NCBI GenBank assembly: GCA_024803745.1
Contig: JANJXV010000013.1
Span: 55,979,001-56,043,000 of the forward strand
Length of the DNA stretch: 64,000 nt
Source: Megascapheus bottae
Lineage: Eukaryota > Chordata > Mammalia > Rodentia > Geomyidae
Direction: 5' to 3'
Shown piece by piece: positions 45,701 to 55,800 of this stretch (its first letter is position 1; each line of letters starts with the position of its first letter). The position numbers and the translations under genes were made by a program. The notes beneath the pieces were generated by a model. That model worked only from the letters and a program-made list of their open reading frames with translations, searched no databases and had not been told where the DNA came from.

Positions 45701-48700
45701 TCCTACCTTCCTTCCTTCCTTCCTCCCTCCCTCCCTCCCTCCCTCCTTCCCTCCCTCCCTCCTTCCCTTCCTCCCTCCCTCCCTCCTTCCCTCCCTCCCT
45801 CCCTCCTTCTCTCCCTTCCTCTCTCCCTCTCTCCCCTCCTCTCTTTCCTTATTTTTTATTTTTTTATTTTTTTGTGGGTCATGGGGCTTAAACTCAGCTT
45901 GGGTGCTCTTTAGCTCAAGGCTATCACTCTACCCTTGAGCCAAGCCCCACTTCCCACTTTCTAGAGGTCAGTTGGAGGTAAGAGTCTCAGGTCCTTTTGT
46001 GCCCGGGCTGGCTTTGAACCTTGATTCTCAGATCTCAGTCTCCGGAGTAGCTAAGGATTACAGGTGTGAGCCATTGTGCCCGACCTCTCTTTCCTTTTTT
46101 TGTAGTACTAGGGTTTGAACTAAGTATTTTATGCTTGCCTGGTACTTGAACTGCACCTTCAGTCCTTTTTTTAGTGTGGGGCTTGAAACTGGAGGCCTGC
46201 GTGCTGTTCCTGAGCTGTTTTGCTTGAGACCAGTGCTTTAGCACTTTGAGCCACAGTATCACTTCTGGTTTTTAGAGATTAATCACAAATAAGAGTCTCA
46301 TGGGTTTTGTCTGGCTGGCTTGAACTGAAATCCTTAGATCTTAGTCTCCTTAGTAGCTAGGATTATAAGCATGAGCCAGTGGCACTCAGCAGTTTTAAAC
46401 AATTTTAGCAAGGGTATATGTGTGTGTGTTGAATACTTCTTTGTTACTGTAAAGGTGATATGCAGAGTTACCTAAGTCAGGTAAAAAGCACCTTTGTTTT
46501 TGGACAATGTCACCAATTCCCTCCTTTCCAGTTTTCTTCCCATTGATACCCAGAAGTTGTATAGTTCATTTTCAATACATTGTGTGGTGAGTACACTGCT
46601 GCATTTGTTTCCCCTTTGTCCCTCCTTTTCTGTGTCTCTCTGGAAATGAACAATCAAAACAGAAACAACAGCAAAGGGAAAACATCTCGTTTCCATTTCG
46701 TGGCGTTCATGTCAATATAGCAAGGATATATTTTAGTATATAAAGTAGAGAAGAATACTGTCCATGTCCTGGGCAGGAAATGGAGTTGAGGACTCAGAAT
46801 GGCAGTTCTTACCTGTAGCATGTAAAGTTTTTGAGCTGATGCCCAGCTTCTTAAGACTAGAAATGGAGTAGTAAGGGCTGGGAATGTGGCTTAGTGGTAG
46901 AGTGCTAGCCTAGCATGCATGAAACCCTGGATTCCATTCCTAAACACCACATAAACAGAAAAAGCCAGAAGTGGTGCCGTGGCTCAAGTGATAGAGTGCC
47001 AGCCTTAAGCAAAAGAAGCTCAAGGACAGTGCTTAAGCCCTTAGTTCAAGCCCCAGGACTGGCAAACAAAATAAAAAAAATAGGCGGAGGAAAAAGAAAA
47101 AGAAGAAAAGAAATAGAGTAGTAAAAGTAACTCTTGCGGGCCAGGAGTTTGGCCTAGGGATAGAACGCTTGCCTAGCATGCACGAAGAGCCAGGTTCAGT
47201 TCCTCAGTTCCACATATATGGCAAAAGCCGGAAATGGTTCTGTGGCTCAAGTGGTAGAGCTCTAGCCTTGAGAAAGCCCAAGGACGGTGCTCGGGACCTG
47301 AACTCAGGTGCCTCTTAGCAGCTCCTGAGACCTGGTGTGTTGACTGGTCTATGGTTCCTGTTCCTAGATTACTCCAGGGGGTTTGGTGGCAAGTACGGCA
47401 TTGACAAGGACAATGTGGACAAGAGTGCCGTAGGCTTCGAATACCAGGGCAAGACGGAGAAGCACGAGTCCCAGAAAGGTGCCTGAGCCCTCCCCTCCCC
47501 ACCCCTGCCCACCTCTTTCCCTCCCCTCCCCACCCCTTCCCCACCCAGCAGGGCCTCTCCAGGGGCTGGGTGTTGGTCAGACCTGGGTGGTGGGGGTGGG
47601 GGAACCCTGAAAGCGGGTGGCCTTGAGTGTGCAGTGCCTCTGTAACAAGGCCAGTGCACTCTAGGGCACCACACCCTTGGTGTTGCTCGCCCTGGGCCCA
47701 TGCCCCGCACGTGCCCATGGCGCCCTAGTTGTTCCCATGCTGGTCGGAGTGCTGTCCGCCCCGCATGCATTGCAGCTGCTCTGTGGCTGTCTGTCTGTCT
47801 GTCACAGCACTGATGTTACAGACCCCTGGTTTTCTGGCCACTCTGAGGAGGGCCTCCCCTGAACAGTAGCCAGCTATGTGCGCAAGGGTGCCTCCCGAGA
47901 AGGGCATGTGGCCTGTGGCCCAGCCCCTGCTCACGGTCCCCCGTGGCCTTCTGTTGTGCATGTAGACTATGTGAAAGGGTTTGGAGGAAAGTTTGGTGTG
48001 CAGACAGACAGACAAGACAAGTGTGCCCTTGGCTGGGATCATCAGGAGAAGCTGCAGCTGCATGAGTCCCAAAAAGGTACAGTCCTCAGGCATTCTGGGA
48101 TTTTCCTCCATCTCTAGGTCCATCCTTGTACTGTCCACTGTATTCCTGTCCTAGTGGTGTTCTGTCCTCACTGTATGAAGCTGTCCTCGTCCTCCCAGAG
48201 TGCTATACCTTCCTGCCACACCCACCCAGGAGGGAGGCTCCTGCCATGGGGTCTTCTCCATACAGAGGAGGGCCACAGTTTTATATGGTGGTGCTAGGGA
48301 TGGAACCAAGGGCCTTGCACCCGTTAGGCAAGCATGTGTCACAGGCATCCCAGCTGCACACACAGAAGTGCTTCCTTATCAGAACAGGCGACCTGTCCCT
48401 GGGAGAGGAACCTGGGAGGGAGCAGGGGGCAGAGCTATGGAGGGAAGCCCTCAAGTTTGCCTCTTCGTGCGGGAACAGCGCTCCCTGGCCGGCCGCTTCA
48501 GCGTGGAGTGGCCTTGCTGGAATAGTTACCAACGTAGTTCTCAGTCTCTTTGTTACCTGTGATGGCTACAAGCCAGTTTTAGTCACCTTGAGGCCATCGG
48601 GCCCTACGAGGAAGCTGCGTACTGCCCATGTGGTTCTAACCCGGTTGTCTTTGCTCTTGGTTTGCTTTCCCTACTTTGCTTGCGGATTTCCAGATTATAA

Positions 48701-51700
48701 GACGGGTTTCGGAGGCAAATTTGGTGTTCAGTCGGAGAGGCAGGACTCCTCCGCTGTGGGGTTTGATTACAAGGAGAGACTGGCCAAGCACGAGTCCCAG
48801 CAAGGCACAGTTGTCCCCACCCCACCTCCCATTGCAGTGTGGCCACAGGTAGCCAGGCTTCAGGTTCACTGCCAGGGCGCTGGCCTTCTTCACCAAGCTC
48901 TGAGTTACAGTCGAGCACCCTACAGTCTTCGTGGAGGGTAGCGGGCAGAGGCAGTGTACAGGTCATGTCGCTCTGGTCCCGTGTTGTGTTCCGTTCCTGG
49001 AATGGGGTCCTGGCCAGGTGCCAGCAGCCTCTGCACGAGCTTTGGCTCCGAGCCAGGCCTCGTCACCTTTGAGATAAAGGTGCTCCATGTGGGTTCCGTG
49101 TGGTGTCCTTGCTGGTGTCCTGTTTGTTTTGTACTCTGACACCATTCATGTGTAGCCTGTCCCACACAGAGCCACATGGTGGCCCATGAAGCCCAGAAGA
49201 CACATGTAGGTAGGCAGGCTGAAGTTGGCACGGCCTGCCGCATGCAGCCTTTCATTGCCCTCAGTGTTCATTCCTGCAGATAGAACCCGGGCCCACAGTA
49301 GAGGGCAGGGCACAGTTGAGATTTGAGGTAGGTTTAGGGTCAGCTGGCTGCTGCTGCCAGGCAGTGAGACTGTCAAGTGGACATATATTGCTGTAACAGA
49401 CCCCCTGGCTGGCAGGGTTTCCACATGGAATTTCTTTTTCTTTTAAAAAGCAAGAGAACTGCAGCTCAGCCTCTATTTAGCGCTCAGTCAAGCAGGCGCA
49501 CGGGAGACAGATGGCAATAAGGCCCCTGACTGGTGCGGAAGACTGTGCTATTGAAGTGGCCCACTGCAAAGGCCTGTCCTGTGCCCACCTTCCTGGGCTT
49601 CTGTTCTGCCAGCCTTTGCCCTTTCCCTTCCTATTCCCTGGAGAATGCTGGATGCATGACCCCTCCCCATCCCGCTTCCTGCCTGTGCACTGAACGCTGT
49701 GGTTAGATGACACACTTGCCTGGCCAGGAAAGCCCGTCCCCTGGTAGCTCTTGTGTCCTTTGGCTCTGGGTGCATTTCCTGGCTGTCTCTGGGCCTGTTG
49801 CATGCCCCTGTTCTGAGCCCAGGCCAGCTTGCCTTTCCCTCACAGCAAGTCTCTTCTTGTCACTTTTCAGATTACGCCAAAGGATTTGGTGGGAAGTATG
49901 GGGTCCAGAAGGATCGGATGGATAAGGTGAGTATTTGAGACAAGCAGTTCTCTGCTTGCAGGTTTGTGTACCTGTTGCTGTGCCCATGTCCTCTAGCACT
50001 CAGCTCTGAGGGCTGGGGTTCACCTGGGGAGGTTGGCGCTTGGCCCCCTCAACACACCTGTGGGCTATACCTGTTCATTGCCCAGCTCGGGGACTAGGCA
50101 GATTGGCTTCGTGCTTGGCCTCAGCCTAGCAATGAGGGCAGGGTGCCTTAACTTGGGGGCTTTGAGCACACATGGGTATTTGGACTTCATGGCTTTCATT
50201 GGCTCAGGTTGAGAATTGAGTTTCTTTGTGAGAACTTGGTCCATGGTCATACTGGGGTGGGCACATGTGGCTGCTGGTGGGGGTGCCACATATGACTGCT
50301 GGGATGGGGTGGCAGCATATGACTGCTGGGATGGGGTGGCAGCATGTGACTGCTGGTTGGGTGGTCATGAGTGGCTGCTGTCTTGGGGACCCTCCACACA
50401 ACATTGCAGATGGCCAATTGGAGGGACCATGCTGGCCTCACTGGGGCCTTGCTGTTTGGCCCAGGCTGGCCTCAAACACTCCGATCCTGGCTCACCTCCT
50501 GGGTGTTGGAATTGCAGTTGTGCCCCACCTTGCCAGGCTGTGTCTGCTCTCTTAACTGCTGGAAGATCCTGTGGGAACAGCCTGTCCTCTCCCAGGGGCT
50601 CCTGTGTGAAGCGTTCTGCTGTTCTTTGTTTTCTAAGCCTTGGGGAATCAATCCTAAGCTATGGAGTGCAGGCTGTCAAGTCTTAGTCCAGTTATGCCAA
50701 AGGTGGGTCCTCTGCTTGCCAGGTGGGCTCTTGAGTTGCCCAGCCAGCAATGAGTCTCTGCTTCCTTTCAGTTCAGCTGCATGAATTTCTCCCCTTCCCT
50801 GCGGCTCTGCCAGGCTTACCTGCGGTGTGGTTCTCATGACACCTGCTTCCATTGAGCTCACAGCTCTCTGGTACCCAGGGTGCTCCCTCAAGTGACACAG
50901 CCCCCCTCCCTCCAGGCTCTGCGTAGGAAGGCGTGGTCTGCATTGGGTGTTAGGTTTTTCAGGGTGGGAAATGGCTGAGGAATTGAGAGTGGTACCTGTG
51001 AGAGCTTTCATGAATGGACTGAATGGTCCTGGCCACAGTGGAGGACAGTCTGCAAGTGAGCCTGAGTTGGGATGATGAGTGGAGAAGCTGCCCTGAGGCA
51101 TTCAGAGGTTGAGGAGCATGGCTGGGGTTCTTCTGGGTTAAGAGGAAGGAGGCATCGGGCCCTGGGAGACTGGACCGAAAAAAGGGCAGAGTCTGAAGAG
51201 CCTGGGGCTGGCTGCTGCAAGGGGTAGGAATCCCCAGAGCTCCCTCACAGGAGGGCAGTGGTCAGGCTGATCAGGGGAGACCGAGGAAGGAGGAAGAAGG
51301 AGCTCCTGTGGGGGAAGGAGGGATGGGCTGGTTGTGGCTTTGTGGTAAGGTTTTGAGGAAGTTGTTGTCCTGTCTGCTGGGTGCTGATGATAGTGACAGT
51401 CTGCTGACCTCGTGCTCCCTGGGCGGAAACGGGAGGTTAGCATTGCCTTTACCAACCCTGTGAGTGAGGGGGACTAAAGTGTGAGCAAGATGGAGGCTGT
51501 GGTCCATGCATGGGCTGGAGTGCGGCTCAGTGCTCGCCTAACCTGCTTTCCATCCCAGACTTCATTGTCTCTGCATGGGCACCTGGCTTGTCTCAGCTTG
51601 GGCCCTTTTGCTAGTGTGAAGCCGCAGGAAGCGGTGAGCTGGCCCAGCCTCAGGGCTTCCATCTGAGGCCTAGAGGTGAGTTGCTTCTCAGAATAGAATC

Positions 51701-52858
51701 CTGACACACAGGCAGCACCTCCTCAGTCTGGTGCTATCAATTGAGAGCCCATGAAAGGGAATGGAAGGCACGATTACACTCACTAGGAAAGGGGAGGACT
51801 TGTCCGGGCCTTCATCCATGGAGCAGGGGCGGAGCCCAGTTTGTCCTCAGCAGACTTAGTGGCATCTGTATGATCTGTATGCCATTCATTCATTCATCCA
51901 TTCATTCACTGGCTGGTCCTGTGGCTTGAACTCAGGACTTGGGTGTTATCCCTGAGCTTCTTTTACTCAGGACTAGCACTCTACCAACTTGAGCCACAGT
52001 GCTGCTTCTATTTTTTTTTTTTCTGAGTAGTTTATTAGAGGTAGGAGTCTCACGGCCTTTCCTACCCAGGCTGGCTTCGAATTGTGATCCTCCGATTTCA
52101 GCCTCCTGAGTATGTAGGATTACAGGCGTGAGCCACTGCACATGCCACGTGAGAGCCTGTGTATGGTGCTGACTCAGGATGAACAGTGTGCGTGAGGAAG
52201 TGCCGCCAGGCCTCAGGATCCAGGAGCCTGCTTTGCACTGGACGTCAGGATGCCATGCCATGGGGATGGCTGTGACGGGTGATCAGCGAGGTGTCATTGT
52301 GGGTAGAGAGATCAGGAAGCGCACTCATTTCTCTCCTGCCTGCAGAACGCGTCCACCTTTGAGGATGTTGCACAGGTGTCCTCCGCCTACCAGAAGACCA
52401 TCCCAGTTGAGGCTGGTGAGTCTTGCTTCCCCCACATCCAGAGTGGACTTGTAGGGACAGGGTGCCTTGGGCTCCTGTGAGGAGCTGAGACAGGAGCACA
52501 GCCAAGAGCCTGTAGCTGCTGAGTCTTTGTGGAGACACTGTGACAGTTGAAGGGTCTTGCTTGCTCTGGGATCTGGGCGGGGTTTGTTTTGAGGGCACGT
52601 CTTAGATGGGTTAATTGTGCCCCATGGGTCCTGTGACTGATTCTGAGAACCGCCCTGTGCTCACTTCTCTGCGGTCATTGGCTACAGCCACTGGAGGAGG
52701 AAAATATCCTGGCCTCCACTTGGGGGGAAAGTGGAGGGCTTGATTCTCGCTGTGTGCCATGGACCAGGTTGCCTGTGCTTATCCTGTCATGGGCTACCAG
52801 GGTGGAATGTGGGCTAGCTGCCATCAAAGCCATGATAAAGCAGAGTTACTAGAGGTCC

Positions 52859-52894
<36 letters not shown>

Positions 52895-55800
52895 TGTATG
52901 TGTGTAGGGCTTTCCTATGATATTTTCACACAGGCACACACTTTGTGTTCCAGGACACTCACTCATGCATGACAATCTCTGAGCAGAGTGTGTTTGTGGT
53001 CATCTTAGCTGATGCTTATTGTGTTACAGAACAGTTTGAAATTGGATCATTTAACAATAAGGCTATTATGCTGACCTGATGGCATTCCTTTTGGAAAATA
53101 GCTACAGTTTCCAACTTGGAAAAACATTCAATGAGAAACATGGCCTATCCAGTTTTGTCTCATAGAGAATGGCAGACTGCATGCCCCCTCCCCCTTCCTA
53201 GGGAGGGGATGGGGAGGAGCTTTGAGCCTCTCTCAGCCACAGTGGCCACAGTGGGTTGTCATCCAGCACTTCTGCAGGTTGGCCATTGGGCAGTACCGAC
53301 GTGGTTGTGCTCCTGTGCAGGTGTGGACATGTGCTGCTGTCATACACCTCATGAGCAGAATCTTAAGGGACACTACCATGTTTATGGTGGCCCCAACAAA
53401 TTCTCCAAAGCCCTGAGTTTGCTTGAAAGCTTCATGTTTCCCCCTGGTGGCAAACTTTCCTGCCAACTGCGTCTGGGCCCTGGCTTTGGTGGAAATGTCT
53501 TCCTGACACCGAATCCACACAGCTCTAGCACCTCAAGCCAGTAGGAGGAGGGGTATGCAGGGGTGATGATGATGAACTGGGATCACTACTTCCTGCTGTT
53601 TCAGCCTAAAGGGAGCTTGGCTGCTGTGCCCCAGATTCAGGGCTGAGGCCTCCAGAGGGTGGGGCCAGGCCCCCTGGGAGTGGCCGTTGCCCTGGAGCAG
53701 CTTTTGTCCTCGGGGTGTGTCCTGAGGGAGTTGTCCTCTCTCTTTCCTCCAGTGACCAGCAAAACTAGTAACATCAGGGCTAACTTTGAAAACCTGGCCA
53801 AGGAGAGAGAACAGGAAGACAGGCGGAAGGCTGAGGCAGAGAGAGCTCAGCGGATGGCCAAGGAAAGACAGGAGCAGGAGGAAGCTAGAAGGAGGCTAGA
53901 AGTAAGTAAAGAGCTGGCCGGCAGGCCAGATTGCGTGTGCAGGGCTCTCGTGTGAGGGTTGGGCTTTTCCCACAGGTGCACATCTAGCTGCATTCCTGGA
54001 GGGGGAGGGGCTGGGAGTGGTGCCTGGACGTGATGGGTTTAACTGTCACCCTGGCCTCCATGCCTGTAGGAGAGGGGCACTGATGCCTTGGGCATTTCAG
54101 CTGCAGGTGGTTCCAGGGCTGACCTGGTGGTGGGGAGCAGCGTAACTGAGGGTCTTCCCTGTCTGTTAGGTGCCTCTCTACATCCCCAGACATCCTCTCT
54201 GTTCACAGGTGTTTCCTTTGCTGTTACCCACTTGGGGTGGACACATTACCTTGCTTTATGTAGCCTCTGGAGGCCACTTATGCTTCTTGGCTCCTGGCCC
54301 TGTCCCCACCTCTCCCAGCGCCTGCCTTCAGCATCTCCTATTCTCACCCCTCCTGTTAGGACGGGATGAGGGCCGCCAGGCAGCCTGGAGCAATCTCGCC
54401 ATCAGCAGCTTGCAGCCCCTTGCACCCACTACAGTTCCTCTCACAGGCTGTGGTCCCAGCAGCTGGGGATAGTTCGTGGGCAACCTTCTGTCTCCCACAG
54501 CCTGGCTGGCTGTCATGTCTGCTCATGCGGGAGGCGCTCACCCCCTTCAGGCCCCCAGCCCTCCCCAGGGTCATCAGTCATCATTTCCATGAGGGCCAGA
54601 CCTGGAGCCTCTGTCCTCGGCACCCTGTGTGGAGTGGCTTGGCATCTAACAGTTTGGAGGGCACTGGCACTGTGCGCACGAGGACTGTCCTGGAGAAGGC
54701 CTGCCTGACCACATGCCCTTCGCTGATTGTCCTGGCCCTCCTCACTCAGCCTGTGTGCAGGGTGTCTTCTGTACTGCACTTGAGCGCCATCTTGTGAAAC
54801 TCTAGTTCCGTGGGTACAGATGCAGCACAGGCTGCCCTGGTAAGGACGGCTTTGCTGTGTTTCCATTACAGGAGCAAGCTGGAGCCAAAAAGCAGACACC
54901 CCCTGCCTCCCCCACTCCTCAGCCAGCGGCGGCGGAGAAGCCACCTTCCAGCCCTGTCTACGAGGTTGGTATTTCCCTTGGGTTTGTGAACAAGTGGCTC
55001 ACAGCCTGAGACTAGGAGTCCTTACGCCCTCTCTGGGTGATGCCAGGCAGATGTCATGCCCCCATCTGTATGGAACAGGGTGTGCAGTGGAGTCCTGGGT
55101 GGCAGTGCTTCTACCATGTGGCTGCCCTCCGTCACCTCCCAGCCTTGCACTACTGCGTGGCTGGCCGTGGTTTGTCTTCTCTGACTGTTCTCCACAGCGT
55201 GGGCTGACACACCCTCTGGTCCCATCCCGGCGCTGTGCTCAGACTGTCTGCCCAGACTCCCGCACTCTCTCCATGTACACGTGTCTGGCGCTGTGGCCCC
55301 ACAGCTGCGTGGCAAGACTTAGTCGGGAGGCTCCTGCGGTGACTAGTAGGAGTAGGCCACATTTCTTCACTGATGGGGGCCTGTTCCTGTGGCACCAGCC
55401 CTGTGCGGAGATGTGTGGATGTGGCTCTGTCCTTGAGCTGTCACTACATAGCCAGTCTCCTGCCAGACCACGGCCTTTGATGAGGAGGAGCTGGTGGCAG
55501 GCAATGTGGGCCATTGTGTGATTATTGACATTCCTGCCAGAAGAGGGCTAGGCACAGCTGCGATACCATAAACTGGCTGCCAGCACTGATGCTTCCCTTG
55601 GCTGGAATGGCCTGTGACTCCCTTGGCTTGAGCTCTTGCGTGGACCCCGACCCATGCCGGGAGGTAGATGCTGTTCTCAGCGGAGGAGCTGCTGGCCCTG
55701 TCTGCCGCCCGCCCTGAGACTTTCTGTGGGAATTCCTGGTCTTGCCCTGTGGCGGGAGGTGAGGGGGAGGAGGGAAGAGGGTTCTGCTTAGAAACCTTAA

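Noticed and set aside
48810..48850. Alternative GT donors for CTTN exon 11
   Set aside because: The GTs at 48810, 48813, 48837, 48839 and 48849 would each shift the frame relative to exon 12, which needs a phase-1 donor.
48126..48941. Open frame of 271 residues including CTTN exon 11
   Set aside because: It is the intron 10 sequence reading into the exon; cortactin similarity starts exactly at the acceptor at 48693.
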